Source: an uncultured Sphingomonadaceae bacterium (lineage in GTDB: Bacteria > Pseudomonadota > Alphaproteobacteria > Sphingomonadales > Sphingomonadaceae). From it: a DNA stretch of 64,000 nt. Within the stretch, counting starts at the first letter, position 1. The number at the start of each line of letters is the position of its first letter. Shown here one piece after another: positions 37,873 through 47,988 of the stretch. Both the position numbers and the translations under genes were made by a program. The stretch lies in contig CANLQI010000001.1 of assembly GCA_947493325.1 (NCBI GenBank), positions 500,501-564,500 on the forward strand, given 5' to 3'. The notes under the pieces were generated by a model, which was not told the DNA's origin, searched no databases, and was given only the letters and a program-made list of their open reading frames with translations.

Positions 37873-38774
37873 TGTATAGCCGTTGGAAATTGGTTCTGGC
37901 GTTGGCGCTCATGCCATTATTGTCGTCGTGCGTAGCGGCTGTGCTGCCTTTGGCAGCGGCAGGCGTTATCGGTAATAAAATTCGTACCGATGCCCTTAAA
38001 TCCGTTTCCGAATATGAAGCCGAGGCGCGCGGCGAGACCAGCGGTAATGTGACCGATAATACCGCGCAGGGCGGGCCTGATATGGGCGCACCTGGCAATG
38101 CGGCAGAGTCTAAGGCGGCCCTGCTGCAATATCTCGAAAGCTTCCGGCAGAAGCATTCTTCCGAAACTTACGGTGGTTTTGTGGACTTTAGCCTAAGTCA
38201 GGCCAAAAAATATGGTGAGGGTGAGAGCATTAGTTCGGTTATATTGGAATCAGGGTTTTCCGTGACTTCACCGACATTCATGCCATGCGGCGGTTTGCCG
38301 CCAGCAGTCATGATTGATCTGGACGACCATATTGGCAGTCAGGCAGTATCGCCGCTCAACGATACACAGCTTATCACCGAACTTGCCGCATCGCTGTCAG
38401 TGCTGCGGCAGTCCGAAATCACCATTTTGTGGCTGTCCGATCAATCGACGGAAGAGGCGGCAGATATTATTGCCAGCCTGCGCAGTGCCAATCTACTTGG
38501 CGACGGCGATGATTTTCTTTCACTTGATCGCGGCGGCAAGGATCGCAAGCAGCTGCGCCGGCAAGAGGCGTCGAGCCGGTTTTGTATCATTGCGATGGCA
38601 GGTGATCGCAAGTCCGATTTTGACGAGCTCTATGATTACCTGAAAAAACCCGGCAGTTTTACCGCGCTTAACAGCATGTGGAACGCGGGATGGTTTGAAA
38701 AACCGATACCGGATGTAACAAACAGCGCAGATGGCCGGGAAAACGGCGTATCCGCGGCAATAGGGGATAAATGA
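37872..38774 (+). CDS. HAD-like acid-phosphatase-type lipoprotein within sco operon
   Basis: 300 aa. The signal peptide ends in a lipobox PLLSSC-V. A linker with Gly/Asn repeats leads to a HAD-like core: motif [13 protein letters not shown], motif [12 protein letters not shown], a Lys-bearing motif III region [11 protein letters not shown], and motif [20 protein letters not shown]. The plan resembles class C (OmpP4-type) lipoprotein phosphatases, but overall similarity is low and the name is tentative. It overlaps both neighbours (scoA stop by one base; scoB by ATGA), so it is translated with the CoA-transferase subunits. Why a periplasmic lipoprotein is there is unclear. Confidence 0.7.
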   Translation: MYSRWKLVLALALMPLLSSCVAAVLPLAAAGVIGNKIRTDALKSVSEYEAEARGETSGNVTDNTAQGGPDMGAPGNAAESKAALLQYLESFRQKHSSETYGGFVDFSLSQAKKYGEGESISSVILESGFSVTSPTFMPCGGLPPAVMIDLDDHIGSQAVSPLNDTQLITELAASLSVLRQSEITILWLSDQSTEEAADIIASLRSANLLGDGDDFLSLDRGGKDRKQLRRQEASSRFCIIAMAGDRKSDFDELYDYLKKPGSFTALNSMWNAGWFEKPIPDVTNSADGRENGVSAAIGDK

Positions 38775-39418
38775 ATATGCCTTGGGATCGTAACGAAATG
38801 GCGGCGCGGGCCGCACAGGAATTGCAAGACGGCTATTACGTAAATCTGGGGATTGGTATTCCGACACTGGTCGCCAACCATATTCCCGGCGGCGTTGAAG
38901 TGACGCTGCAATCGGAAAACGGCATGCTGGGCATCGGGCCCTTTCCGTATGAAGATGACGTCGATGCTGACCTTATCAATGCAGGCAAACAAACGATCAG
39001 CGAATTGCCGCAGTCGAGTTATTTCAGCAGCTCTGACAGTTTTGCCATGATCCGTGGCGGCCACATTGACCTGACTGTGCTGGGCGCTATGGAAGTCGCC
39101 GAAAATGGCGATATCGCCAACTGGATGATCCCCGGCAAAATGATCAAGGGCATGGGCGGCGCGATGGACCTGGTCGCGGGCGTCAAGAAAATCATTGTCG
39201 TAATGGACCATTCGAGCAAGGCGGGTGATCCCAAGTTTATTCCCGAATGTTCGCTGCCACTGACAGGACAAAATGTGGTCGACATGATTATCACCAACCT
39301 GTGCGTATTCCGCCGCGAGACCCATGACAGCCCGTTCAGGCTGGTTGAACTCGCGCCGGGCGTGACGGCCGAGGATGTCGCCGCGCAGACCACGGCGCAA
39401 TATGAGGTGGCGCTCTGA
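38771..39418 (+). CDS. scoB: 3-oxoacid CoA-transferase subunit B
   Basis: 215 aa. The catalytic Glu is in [32 protein letters not shown] and [19 protein letters not shown] are subunit B signatures. With scoA it forms succinyl-CoA:3-ketoacid CoA-transferase for ketone-body or polyhydroxybutyrate breakdown. Its ATG overlaps the upstream lipoprotein stop, and its TGA stop overlaps a CTG that may start the next gene. Confidence 0.95.
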   Translation: MNMPWDRNEMAARAAQELQDGYYVNLGIGIPTLVANHIPGGVEVTLQSENGMLGIGPFPYEDDVDADLINAGKQTISELPQSSYFSSSDSFAMIRGGHIDLTVLGAMEVAENGDIANWMIPGKMIKGMGGAMDLVAGVKKIIVVMDHSSKAGDPKFIPECSLPLTGQNVVDMIITNLCVFRRETHDSPFRLVELAPGVTAEDVAAQTTAQYEVAL

Positions 39419-39876
39419 ACGCTGCATGGAAACAGGCGGGCGGTGCGCGCTGGCTCATTGCGGGTGCGATATTGAGCTTCCTGGCCGCGCTGCTGCATAT
39501 TGGCTGCATCGCCATGGGGCCGGACTGGTTCCGCTTTTTTGGCGCGCCCGAGCCGCTGATAACAGCCTATGAAAACGGCAATAACCAGCTGCTCTGGTTC
39601 ACGCTGGGGATAACAGCGGTGCTCACAATCTGGGGCCTGTATGCGCTGTCGGGGGCAGGGTTGATCCGCCGCTTGCCACTGCTGCGGCTCGGGTTGGTGG
39701 TTATCACCGGGATCTACCTGTTGCGCGGTCTATTGCTGATTCCGACGATCCTCTATGTCCCTTATCCTGAGGGTGCTTTCGATTATTGGTCATCGGCCAT
39801 TGTGCTGGTCTATGGACTGGTGCATGCTATCGGCGTCTGGAAAAGCTGGGCAGCCTGGAATGGGCATGCGACATGA
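39415..39876 (+). CDS. four-helix membrane protein of unknown function, probable CTG start
   Basis: Likely 153 aa. No ATG or GTG lies in frame before the first helix. The best start is the CTG at 39415, which overlaps the scoB stop as CTGA, follows GAGG, and yields a complete first helix ([20 protein letters not shown]). A TTG at 39472 would cut into that helix. Four helices are visible (about 14-34, 56-77, 86-108, 122-140). I do not recognise the family beyond being a small integral membrane protein. It overlaps the next gene by ATGA. Confidence 0.75.
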   Translation: MNAAWKQAGGARWLIAGAILSFLAALLHIGCIAMGPDWFRFFGAPEPLITAYENGNNQLLWFTLGITAVLTIWGLYALSGAGLIRRLPLLRLGLVVITGIYLLRGLLLIPTILYVPYPEGAFDYWSSAIVLVYGLVHAIGVWKSWAAWNGHAT

Positions 39877-40835
39877 AGGTCCTTCTCACCGGATCATCGG
39901 GCTGGCTGGGCCGCTTTCTCGCCCCGATTCTGCGTGAGGCGGGCAATGCAGTCACGGGCCTGGACGTTGCCCCAGGCGTAGATACCGATGTTGTTTGCGA
40001 TGTCGCTGACCGGGCGGCCATCGACCGTGTCTTTGCGGATCATGGCATAGAAGCAGTGATACACGCAGGCGCGCTGCATAAGCCGGACATTGTCCGCTAT
40101 CCGGCGCAAAGATTCGTGGACGTCAATGTCACCGGCACGTTAAATCTGCTCGAAGCCGCAGTTGCAGCGGGGCACGAACGCTTCATCTTCACGTCCACAA
40201 CATCACTCATGATCCGGGCCGATGTGCGTGCAGGCAAGGCGGGCGGTGCGCGTGAGGCGTTCTGGCTGGATGAGGAGTTCGGGCCGCTGCAGCCGCGCAA
40301 TATTTACGGCGTGACCAAATTGGCGGCCGAGCATCTGTGCAGGCTGTATCACGACCTGCACGGGATCAGCACCATGGTTCTGCGCACCGGGCGGTTCTTT
40401 CCCGAAGAAGATGATACCCATAGGACGCTGTCCGGGCCGAACATGAAAGCCAATGAATTCCTGAACCGGCGGCTTACTGTTGAAGATGCCGCCCGTGCGC
40501 ACGTTGCGGCACTTGAAAAAGCGCCGCAGCTGGGTCATCAGGTGTTTGTCCTGTCTGCGCCCACACCGTTTTCCCGCGATGACAGCAGGGCTCTGGTTGC
40601 CGGTGCGCCATCCGTCATCGCCCGCTATTTTCCGGATGTGGCAGAGCTGTATGCACGTCAGGGTTGGCAGCTTCCCGCCTATATCGACCGTGTATATGAT
40701 GCGGGCAAAGCACAAAAAATGCTGGACGCGCCGCTGCAAACAGGTTTCGGGCAGGTTCTGGAAGCATTGCGTGACAATGCCCCACAGCCATTCCATCATG
40801 ATGCTGCTTACACTTCGCCCAAGGAAGCCATATGA
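39873..40835 (+). CDS. NAD-dependent epimerase/dehydratase (extended SDR)
   Basis: 320 aa from ATG 39873. The nucleotide motif is VLLTGSSGWLGRFLAP. The catalytic Ser/Thr lie in IFTSTTSLM and the Tyr-Lys in NIYGVTKLAAE. AVIHAGALHKPDIV is typical of sugar-nucleotide or UDP-hexose epimerases, though the later half is divergent. It is coupled to both neighbours by ATGA overlaps. Substrate unknown. Confidence 0.88.
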   Translation: MKVLLTGSSGWLGRFLAPILREAGNAVTGLDVAPGVDTDVVCDVADRAAIDRVFADHGIEAVIHAGALHKPDIVRYPAQRFVDVNVTGTLNLLEAAVAAGHERFIFTSTTSLMIRADVRAGKAGGAREAFWLDEEFGPLQPRNIYGVTKLAAEHLCRLYHDLHGISTMVLRTGRFFPEEDDTHRTLSGPNMKANEFLNRRLTVEDAARAHVAALEKAPQLGHQVFVLSAPTPFSRDDSRALVAGAPSVIARYFPDVAELYARQGWQLPAYIDRVYDAGKAQKMLDAPLQTGFGQVLEALRDNAPQPFHHDAAYTSPKEAI

Positions 40836-41527
40836 CCTACACACTCACCACCGCCAACCGGAATTATTCGAGCTGGAGCCTGCGCCCCTGGGTGTTGATG
40901 CGTGCGCTGGATATCCCTTTTGACGAGCATATCGTGCAATTTTCCGGTCATTCGAATTTTGCTCAGTTCCGAAAGTTTGCGCCCAATGGCATGGTGCCGT
41001 GCCTTGATGACGACGGGCGCACGGTTTGGGATTCACTGGCGATTATCGAATATCTGGCCGAGCGTCACCAAGGTGTCTGGCCCGCGGATGAGGGAGCTCG
41101 TGCCTGGGCACGCTGTGCGGCGGCGGAAATGCATAGCGGCTTTTCGGCGCTGCGCAATATCTGCCCGATGCATGTGGGCGTGCGCGCTACACTTCATGAG
41201 GTGAGCGATGCGCTGGCCAAGGATGTGGCGCGTATTGCCGAGCTCTGGGCCGAAGGGTTAGAGCGGTTTGGCGGACCGTATCTGGCGGGATCCGAATTTA
41301 CCGCCGTGGATGCATTCTATGCACCCGTGGCTTACCGTGTCCGCACCTTTGGGCTTGATGTGGGGGAGGCGGGGCAGCGCTGGGCCGATGGGATGCGCGC
41401 GCATCCGGCCATGCAAGAATGGGAAAAGGCGGCGCTTGCGGAAACGCATCGTGAAATAGAACATGAGAAAGAAATTGCGGCGATGGCGACCGTAACGGCG
41501 GATTACCGGGCCAGTGACCCGCACTAG
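40832..41527 (+). CDS. glutathione S-transferase family protein
   Basis: 231 aa. The thioredoxin-like N-domain opens TANRNYSSWSLRPWVLMRAL, with the catalytic Ser candidate after YSSWS, and VWDSLAIIEYLAE binds the glutathione gamma-glutamyl group. The all-helical C-domain has GSEFTAVDAFYAPVAYR. It is the last gene of the overlapping sco operon. It belongs to a group of Ser-type GSTs common in sphingomonads. Confidence 0.9.
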   Translation: MTYTLTTANRNYSSWSLRPWVLMRALDIPFDEHIVQFSGHSNFAQFRKFAPNGMVPCLDDDGRTVWDSLAIIEYLAERHQGVWPADEGARAWARCAAAEMHSGFSALRNICPMHVGVRATLHEVSDALAKDVARIAELWAEGLERFGGPYLAGSEFTAVDAFYAPVAYRVRTFGLDVGEAGQRWADGMRAHPAMQEWEKAALAETHREIEHEKEIAAMATVTADYRASDPH

Positions 41528-41545
41528 GTCGAGTGACCGGCTACG

Positions 41546-41622
41546 CGTCACCCCGGCGAAAGCCGGGGTCTCCTGAGTATGTCGGAAGATTGAAGGAGAT
41601 TCCGGCTTTCGCCGGAATGACG
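41546..41622. repeat. REP-like inverted pair
   Basis: CGTCACCCCGGCGAAAGCCGG (in part; 41546 onwards) and its approximate inverse at 41594-41622 face each other across about 20 bp, and each arm holds its own CCGGC-GAAA-GCCGG hairpin. It sits after the GST gene and before the SulP gene. Confidence 0.8.
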
Positions 41623-41762
41623 GTGTTGCCTTTTACGGGAATGACGCCGTGTGATATGCCGGAGTGATGTTGGGGGTTGCCATATTCTGCGTCTTCCCCC
41701 ATATGCGCGCATCATGAATTGCTGCGCTGCAGCATAAACCTGTTTTCCGAAAGACTGATACC

Positions 41763-43250
41763 ATGGCCTTGCACCGCAAGATGAAACGCGACTGGCTGAG
41801 CCAGCCCAAAACCGAATTTCTCGCAGGCCTTGTGGTGGCGCTGGCGCTGATCCCCGAAGCCATCGGCTTTGCGTTGATCGCGGGTGTCGATCCGCAGGTC
41901 GGTCTCTATGCGAGTTTTTCCATTGCCGTGATTACGGCAATACTGGGCGGTCGTCCGGGAATGATTTCTGCGGCTACGGCGGCTGTGGCGGTGCTGGTCA
42001 TCCCGTTGGTGCGCGATCATGGGGTTGAGTATCTCTTTGCCGCAACCGTGCTGATGGGCGTTTTTCAGGGGTTGGCCGGGCTTTTCCGGCTCGACTTGCT
42101 GATGCGGTTTGTGTCGCGTTCGGTCATTACCGGCTTTGTAAACGCACTCGCCATCCTGATTTTCATGGCGCAGTTGCCGCAGCTTACCGGCGATAATTTC
42201 AAGCTTGAGACATATCTGATGGTCGCAGCAGGTCTTGCGATTATCTACCTGCTGCCGCGTCTTACCAAGGCTGTGCCATCACCATTGGTGGCCATCGTAC
42301 TGCTGGCGGGTGTCAGCATGTATTGGGGGCTGAATGTGTCGACCGTGGGCGATATGGGCAAATTGCCGAGCAGCCTGCCGATGTTCCACCTGCCGCAAAT
42401 TCCGCTGACGCTCGAAACGCTGCAGATTATCGCGCCCTATGCGGCGGGTATGGCCGCTGTCGGCCTGCTGGAATCGCTGCTGACCGCATCTATTGTGGAT
42501 GACATGACCGAAACACGCAGCGCCAAGCGGCAGGAATGCTATGGCCAGGGCGCGGCGAACTTCTTTACCGGATTTATCGGCGGCATGGGCGGCTGCGCGA
42601 TGATTGGCCAGTCGGTCATCAATATCAAATCTGGCGGACGGCACCGCATGTCGACACTGCTTGCCGGCGTTTTGCTGCTGATCCTGATCGTTGTACTTGG
42701 ACCGTGGGTTGCGGCTATTCCGATGCCTGCGCTCGTGGCCGTTATGATATTTGTATCGATTAGCACATTCCGCTGGAAATCCTTCACCGAATTCACGCAT
42801 CATCCAAAAGCTTCTACCGCGGTCATGCTGGCTACAGTCGTTACTGTGGTGGCGACGCATGATCTGGCCAAAGGCGTTCTGGTCGGCGTGCTGCTCAGCG
42901 GCATATTATTCGCGGCGAAAGTGCGCAACCTTGTGAAAATCGACACGCATCTGGAGGGCACAACGCGCTATTATTTGATTGGCGGTGAGATATTCTTTGG
43001 TTCTGTAGACATCGTGACCGAAGCGATGGAATACGGCGAGGAAGATGTTGATAGTATTACAATCGACGTGACCAAGGCGCATTTCTGGGACATTTCCGCC
43101 ACCGGCGTGCTGGATAAAGTCGTGGCCCGTCTGCAGGGCGAGGGCAAGCAGGTACAGGTGATCGGCATGAACAAAGCCAGCGCGACATTGGTCGAGAAAT
43201 ATAGCGACAATGAAAAACCGTTCGAGAGCCTGGGGGTTGTTGGGCATTAA
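41763..43250 (+). CDS. SulP family inorganic anion transporter
   Basis: 495 aa. The membrane domain (about 1-390, some 12-14 helices) opens [20 protein letters not shown], with the SulP signature [37 protein letters not shown] is the conserved core motif. A cytoplasmic STAS domain (about 405-485) follows: [11 protein letters not shown] and [19 protein letters not shown]. Bacterial SulP proteins carry sulfate, bicarbonate or dicarboxylates; the substrate cannot be read here. ATG 41781 is an alternative start. Confidence 0.93.
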   Translation: MALHRKMKRDWLSQPKTEFLAGLVVALALIPEAIGFALIAGVDPQVGLYASFSIAVITAILGGRPGMISAATAAVAVLVIPLVRDHGVEYLFAATVLMGVFQGLAGLFRLDLLMRFVSRSVITGFVNALAILIFMAQLPQLTGDNFKLETYLMVAAGLAIIYLLPRLTKAVPSPLVAIVLLAGVSMYWGLNVSTVGDMGKLPSSLPMFHLPQIPLTLETLQIIAPYAAGMAAVGLLESLLTASIVDDMTETRSAKRQECYGQGAANFFTGFIGGMGGCAMIGQSVINIKSGGRHRMSTLLAGVLLLILIVVLGPWVAAIPMPALVAVMIFVSISTFRWKSFTEFTHHPKASTAVMLATVVTVVATHDLAKGVLVGVLLSGILFAAKVRNLVKIDTHLEGTTRYYLIGGEIFFGSVDIVTEAMEYGEEDVDSITIDVTKAHFWDISATGVLDKVVARLQGEGKQVQVIGMNKASATLVEKYSDNEKPFESLGVVGH

Positions 43251-43265
43251 GCGTATGCCCCTTTC

Positions 43266-43550
43266 GTCATTCCCGCGAAAGCGGGAATCCATCTCCTGAC
43301 CTTAATCTAATGGAAACGGCAGGAACTGTACCCGGATCAAGTTGGCATTTATCCCTTTCAAGCAGGGAACTGCGCCATTCGTACTAATAACATCGTCATT
43401 CCCAGCTTGCCTCCCCTCGCGAAGGCGGGGGACTGGGAATCTATCTCAAGGCAGCTGCATGTAAACGCAAGTCTGGTGAGATAGATTCCCGCTTTCGCGG
43501 GAATGACGATGTTCCCTTGGCGCAAGGGATAAATGCCGATCAAGTCCGGG
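43266..43550. repeat. nested palindromic repeat cluster
   Basis: The gene-free stretch 43251-43671 is mostly repeats. A TCATTCCCGC hairpin starts at 43266. An imperfect palindrome has arms 43331-43403 and 43499-43549, sharing GGCATTTATCCC and CATCGTCATTCCC. Inside it a perfect 14-bp inverted repeat, GGGAATCTATCTCA (43435-43448) and TGAGATAGATTCCC (43477-43490), encloses 28 nt. 43551-43671 shows nothing beyond the promoter and ribosome site of the next gene. Confidence 0.85.
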
Positions 43551-43671
43551 GTGACGGTGAAGAGATGCGGTGATGCATCTGTACACGGCGCATACTCCTT
43601 TCACCAGCCTTGTCTCTTTCTCTCTCAGCACCTAGGCTCTGGCGTGAAACATCAATTCGGGAGCAAAAGCC

Positions 43672-44316
43672 ATGACCATTACCCTGCATCACCTGCGCTA
43701 TTCACGTTCGACGCGGATTATCTGGCTGCTTGAGGAAATGGGCGCGGACTATGAACTGGTGCAGCATGACCGCAATCCCGAAACACACCGGGCGCAGGAT
43801 GATCTTGCGGCGATCCATCCGCTTGGCAAGGCGCCCGTGCTGGTGATTGATGGTAAGACGGTGATCGAAAGCGGCGCGATTATCGAATTTCTGGTCGAAA
43901 AATACGGGCAGGGCAAATTCGGCCCCGGGCCGGGCGAAGCGGGCCGCGGGCAGTATCTGCAGTGGCTGCATATGGTGGAAGGTTCCATGGCCATGCCGGT
44001 GATCCTGACGCTATTGTCGCCGCGCTTTGGCGGGTTCAGCGATCCGATGGAAGCGTTTCTGGGCGGCGAGGTTCGCAAACTGCTCGGCTATGCGAATGAT
44101 CATATGCAGGGCCGTGAATTTGTGGTGGGCGATGGTTTCACCGGCGCGGACATCAATCTTACCTATGTCATCGAAATTGCGGGTGCGGGCAGGATGCTAA
44201 AACGCTTTCCCGCACTTGCCGATTATCTCGCGCGCATGATGGATCGCCCGTATTATAAAAAAGCCATTGAAATCGGCGGGCCGGTGGTGTCCGGGGCTGC
44301 GCGCAGTCAAGACTGA
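43672..44316 (+). CDS. glutathione S-transferase
   Basis: 214 aa. Thioredoxin-like N-domain: HHLRYSRSTRIIWLLEEMG, with the catalytic Ser region SRST, then GKAPVLVIDGKTVIESGAII which binds glutathione. The C-domain has GDGFTGADINLTYVIEIA. It resembles the beta/theta-like bacterial GSTs with an HLxYSRS start. The EamA transporter gene starts two bases after its stop. Confidence 0.92.
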   Translation: MTITLHHLRYSRSTRIIWLLEEMGADYELVQHDRNPETHRAQDDLAAIHPLGKAPVLVIDGKTVIESGAIIEFLVEKYGQGKFGPGPGEAGRGQYLQWLHMVEGSMAMPVILTLLSPRFGGFSDPMEAFLGGEVRKLLGYANDHMQGREFVVGDGFTGADINLTYVIEIAGAGRMLKRFPALADYLARMMDRPYYKKAIEIGGPVVSGAARSQD

Positions 44317-44317
44317 T

Positions 44318-45175
44318 ATGCAGGCAGAGAGCTCGGCGGGCGGCGTGAAGGTCGCGGTGTTGACGTTGCTCGCCATGCTGGCGTTTGCGGGGAATTCGGT
44401 GCTGAATCGTGCGGCGCTGGCGGATGAAGCTATCGACTGGGCCGCCTTTACATCGGTCCGGCTGGTATCAGGTGCGCTCATGCTGGCGCTATTGCTCGGC
44501 CTGCGCCATGGCCGCGGCGTATTGCCGCGTATATCGAATGGCATGTCTGTAGTGGCGCTATTCGGCTATGCAGCGCTGTTTTCGCTGGCCTATCTGGACC
44601 TAACGGCGGCGACCGGTGCATTGATATTATTCGCCTGTGTACAGATCAGCATGCAGGCCATCGGGCTTGCCAGCGGCCATAAAGTGCGCGGTCTGCAATG
44701 GGCGGGGCTGATAGTGGCTTTTGCGGGACTGGTGTGGCTGCTCCTACCCGGCCTTGCCGCGCCGCCGTTATGGCCCAGCGTGTTGATGGCGGGCGCTGGG
44801 CTTGCGTGGGGCATTTACAGCTGGCTTGGCCGCAGTGCGCAAAACCCTTCGCTGGCCACGGCACGTAACTTTATCGGCACGGTGCCGTTGGCTTTTGCGC
44901 TGCTATTTTTGGTGGAGGAAATACCGGGCAGTTACGGCTTGATGCTTGCCATTACGTCGGGCGTGATAACATCGGCTTTGGGCTATGTCATCTGGTATGC
45001 GGTGCTCCCGCATCTGAGCGTGGTGACGGCGGGCGTTGTCCAGTTATCCGTCCCCGCAATCGCGGCTTTGGGGGGCATATTGTTTCTGTCGGAAGCAATA
45101 TCGCTGCGGCTGTTTGTCGCAACTGTCCTGATATTTGCTGGGATTGCCCTGACACTGCGGGCGAAAGCTAAATAG
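44318..45175 (+). CDS. EamA-family (DMT) transporter
   Basis: 285 aa from ATG 44318. Ten membrane helices form two EamA repeats: LTLLAMLAFAGNSVLNRAAL begins the first, and AGAGLAWGIYSWLGR the second. YVIWYAVLPHLSVVTAGVVQLSVP is typical of the family. Members export amino acids or metabolites. It follows the GST gene directly, and its 3' end overlaps the crtZ 3' end by 8 bp in convergent orientation. Confidence 0.92.
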   Translation: MQAESSAGGVKVAVLTLLAMLAFAGNSVLNRAALADEAIDWAAFTSVRLVSGALMLALLLGLRHGRGVLPRISNGMSVVALFGYAALFSLAYLDLTAATGALILFACVQISMQAIGLASGHKVRGLQWAGLIVAFAGLVWLLLPGLAAPPLWPSVLMAGAGLAWGIYSWLGRSAQNPSLATARNFIGTVPLAFALLFLVEEIPGSYGLMLAITSGVITSALGYVIWYAVLPHLSVVTAGVVQLSVPAIAALGGILFLSEAISLRLFVATVLIFAGIALTLRAKAK

Positions 45176-45665
45176 CCGCGTCGCGCACCACGGCAATGCC
45201 GTTCTCGCGCTGGTTTTTCAGTTCCTGTTTCAACTTGGCGGGATCGCGCGCGAAAACAAAACCGAAACTGACACCGCCTTCCTTGCCGATGGTCGCATGG
45301 TGCAGCTTGTGCGCCTGTACCAGCCGTTTGGCATAGCCGCGCTTGGGGACCCAGCGGAAGTACCGCTGATGCACCAGCCCGTCATGGATAAAGGCATAGA
45401 TCATGCCGTAGATGGTAATGCCGACGCCGATCCACCACAACAATGGCGACCATAATGCGCCGATGATGAACAGTGATATTGCAAAACCGGCAAATACCAC
45501 GCCGAACAAATCGTTTTTCTCCAGCACATTGTCATGCGGCTCATGATGGTCGCGGTGCCAGCCCCAACCCCAGCCGTGCATGATATATTTATGCGCCCAC
45601 CAAGCGAAAAATTCCATGCCAATGACAGTCGCCGTGACCACCAGTATGATTTCCAAAACGCTCAT
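45168..45665 (-). CDS. crtZ: beta-carotene hydroxylase
   Basis: 165 aa from ATG 45665. The fatty-acid-hydroxylase His clusters that bind di-iron are all present: HKYIMHGWGWGWHRDHH, HDGLVHQR and HKLHHA. Four membrane helices are expected. CrtZ adds 3-hydroxyl groups to beta-ionone rings. It overlaps the upstream crtW stop by ATGA, so the products act together. Upstream carotenoid genes (crtE, crtB, crtI, crtY) are not in the window. Confidence 0.95.
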   Translation of the reverse strand: MSVLEIILVVTATVIGMEFFAWWAHKYIMHGWGWGWHRDHHEPHDNVLEKNDLFGVVFAGFAISLFIIGALWSPLLWWIGVGITIYGMIYAFIHDGLVHQRYFRWVPKRGYAKRLVQAHKLHHATIGKEGGVSFGFVFARDPAKLKQELKNQRENGIAVVRDAAI

Positions 45666-46414
45666 GCCCGTTGTTCCGTAAGATTTTCCGCAATAAATTG
45701 CCTGTGCCGTGCGGGAAGCGCCCACCAGGGCAGACCGGGCGACAGGTGATGTTCATGATGATAGCCGAAATGAAAGCAGCTGAAAAGTGATGCCAGCACG
45801 CCATAGTCGTTTGTGCGGGCATTATGGCGATCGGCAAAGGGTGTATTTTCGTGCCTGTGCGGACGATATGTGCCGAAATAGAATAGCTGCAGCGAAGACG
45901 CAATGGCCGGAAAACCGTATAGCAATGCGATATTTTCGGGTGGCACACCGAGGATGAAATAATAGGCCAGCACGACGCTCCACACCCATGCCACCGACAT
46001 CCATCCGAAATAGCGTTTCAGGAAAAGCGTGTACCATGGCCAGAAATCACGGGGATTATCGGCGTTGAAGTCAGGATCATCCGCGCCGCCGACATGGCGG
46101 TGATGGGCAAAATGCGCATCCCGCATTTTTTTCCATGCAAAACCGGCATAAAGAAAGAGCAGTATGGCACCGATGGCCGCGCCCAGCCGGGGCCATTTCG
46201 GGCTGAGCGAACCGTGCATGCCGTCATGTGCGACAATGAACATCCCGACCGAGAGCCAGCATTGCACCGCAAATATGGGTGCAACCCAAAGCCATGCCGT
46301 ACCTTCGAGCCGGAGGCCGAACATCGCCCAGATGTGAATGGCAAGCCATAGTCCAAAAATGGCAGCGGCCAGCAGCAACCCGATAATGCTTTGTGACGTG
46401 CGTGAAATCTGCAT
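45662..46414 (-). CDS. crtW: beta-carotene ketolase
   Basis: 250 aa from ATG 46414. His motifs of the membrane di-iron desaturase type: [16 protein letters not shown] and [19 protein letters not shown] and the [14 protein letters not shown] segment are CrtW signatures. It adds 4-keto groups to beta-carotene; with crtZ the expected product is astaxanthin or a relative. The upstream region towards the divergent leuC carries a 16-bp tandem repeat. Confidence 0.94.
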   Translation of the reverse strand: MQISRTSQSIIGLLLAAAIFGLWLAIHIWAMFGLRLEGTAWLWVAPIFAVQCWLSVGMFIVAHDGMHGSLSPKWPRLGAAIGAILLFLYAGFAWKKMRDAHFAHHRHVGGADDPDFNADNPRDFWPWYTLFLKRYFGWMSVAWVWSVVLAYYFILGVPPENIALLYGFPAIASSLQLFYFGTYRPHRHENTPFADRHNARTNDYGVLASLFSCFHFGYHHEHHLSPGLPWWALPARHRQFIAENLTEQRA

Positions 46415-46479
46415 GCGCCCCGCATAGCAGCATCGCACGGCGCGCTCAAAGGCAAAACATGCAACTCGGCGTGCATATG

Positions 46480-46511
46480 GGCCAATGTGTATACTGGCCA
46501 ATGTGTATACT
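46480..46511 (+). repeat. 16-bp perfect tandem repeat between crtW and leuC
   Basis: GGCCAATGTGTATACT occurs twice without a gap (46480-46495, 46496-46511). Each unit contains the palindrome GTATAC. It lies 38 bp before leuC and 66 bp from the crtW start, so it could be an operator for either gene. Confidence 0.85.
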
Positions 46512-46548
46512 GGATTGCCAATTGCGCGGGCTGCGCTATTACGGTGTC

Positions 46549-47976
46549 ATGACGATCCGGCCCCGAACGCTTTATGAGAAAATCTGGGATGCGCATGTTG
46601 TGGAACAGCGCGATGATGGCACTGCGCTGATCTATATCGACCGGCATCTGGTGCATGAAGTCACCAGCCCGCAGGCGTTTGAAGGCTTGCGTCTTGCTGG
46701 GCGCACCGTGCGCCGGCCCGACCTGACACTGGCTGTACCGGACCATAATGTACCGACCACGCCGCGTGTCGACGCGGATGGCAGGCCGATACCGATTGCC
46801 GATCCCGACAGCGCCGCGCAATTGGCGGCTCTAGAACGCAATGCGCCTGCTTTCGGCATCAGATATATTCGCGCCACTGACCGGGAGCAGGGGATTGTGC
46901 ATGTCGTGGGACCGGAGCAGGGGTTTACGCTGCCCGGCACCACATTGGTGTGCGGTGACAGCCATACGGCGGCGCATGGCGCACTGGGCGCACTCGCATT
47001 CGGTATCGGCACGAGCGAGGTGGAACATGTACTGGCGACGCAGACATTGCTGCTTAAACGCTCCAGATCGATGGAAATCCGGGTCGAAGGCGCGCTGGCA
47101 CCGGGCGTGACGCCCAAGGATCTTATCCTGCATATTATCGGCCATATCGGCGCGGCGGGCGGTACGGGCCATGTCATCGAATATCGCGGGCAGGTGTTTG
47201 CGGATATGTCAATCGAAGGCCGCCTGACCGTTTCCAATATGTCGATAGAGGCTGGCGCGCGCGCAGGTCTGATCGCGCCGGATGACAAGACGTTTGCCTA
47301 TCTGAAAGGCCGCCCGATGGCGCCGCAGGGCGCGGACTGGGACGCAGCAGTCGCATATTGGCGTACGCTGGCGACCGACGAAGATGCCGTGTTTGACAGC
47401 AGCATTACAATAGACGCCGCCGATGTGGAACCCACCGTAACATGGGGCACCAGCCCCGAAGATGTCGTGGCGATAGGCGGCACAGTGCCCGATCCGCAAA
47501 ACTTTGCCGACCCGTCGAAACAGGCCGCCGCGCAAAAATCACTCGATTACATGGGGCTGCGCGCGGGCACGAAAATGACCGATATCCCCGTCGAGCATAT
47601 CTTTATCGGCAGCTGTACCAACAGCCGGATCGAGGATTTGCGCGCTGCCGCTGATATTGTGCGGGGCCGGACCATGGCGGATAATGTGAAGTCGGCTTTG
47701 ATCGTACCCGGTAGCGGCCTGGTGAAACATCAGGCGGAACGCGAAGGTCTGGACCACATTTTTGTGGAGGCGGGCTTTGAATGGCGCGAGCCCGGCTGTT
47801 CGGCGTGCCTTGGCATGAACCCTGACAAAGTGCCTGCCGGGGAACGCTGTGCTTCCACCTCCAACCGCAATTTTGTGGGACGGCAGGGACCGGGCGCGCG
47901 TACACATCTGGTGTCACCTGCGATGGCCGCAGCGGCGGCAGTGACAGGGCGGCTTACCGATGTTCGTGAATTATGA
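46549..47976 (+). CDS. leuC: 3-isopropylmalate dehydratase large subunit
   Basis: 475 aa from ATG 46549. The 4Fe-4S ligands are in [15 protein letters not shown] and [29 protein letters not shown] and [11 protein letters not shown] are aconitase-superfamily signatures. With LeuD it isomerises 2-isopropylmalate in leucine synthesis. A 59-aa peptide gene lies between it and leuD. The frame continues upstream, but that part covers the tandem repeat and is not protein-like. Confidence 0.97.
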   Translation: MTIRPRTLYEKIWDAHVVEQRDDGTALIYIDRHLVHEVTSPQAFEGLRLAGRTVRRPDLTLAVPDHNVPTTPRVDADGRPIPIADPDSAAQLAALERNAPAFGIRYIRATDREQGIVHVVGPEQGFTLPGTTLVCGDSHTAAHGALGALAFGIGTSEVEHVLATQTLLLKRSRSMEIRVEGALAPGVTPKDLILHIIGHIGAAGGTGHVIEYRGQVFADMSIEGRLTVSNMSIEAGARAGLIAPDDKTFAYLKGRPMAPQGADWDAAVAYWRTLATDEDAVFDSSITIDAADVEPTVTWGTSPEDVVAIGGTVPDPQNFADPSKQAAAQKSLDYMGLRAGTKMTDIPVEHIFIGSCTNSRIEDLRAAADIVRGRTMADNVKSALIVPGSGLVKHQAEREGLDHIFVEAGFEWREPGCSACLGMNPDKVPAGERCASTSNRNFVGRQGPGARTHLVSPAMAAAAAVTGRLTDVREL

Positions 47977-47988
47977 TAGGAAGAAAAT

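Noticed and set aside
43266-43550. CRISPR array
   Set aside because: Repeats are palindromic, irregular in spacing and unequal in length, with no cas genes in the window.
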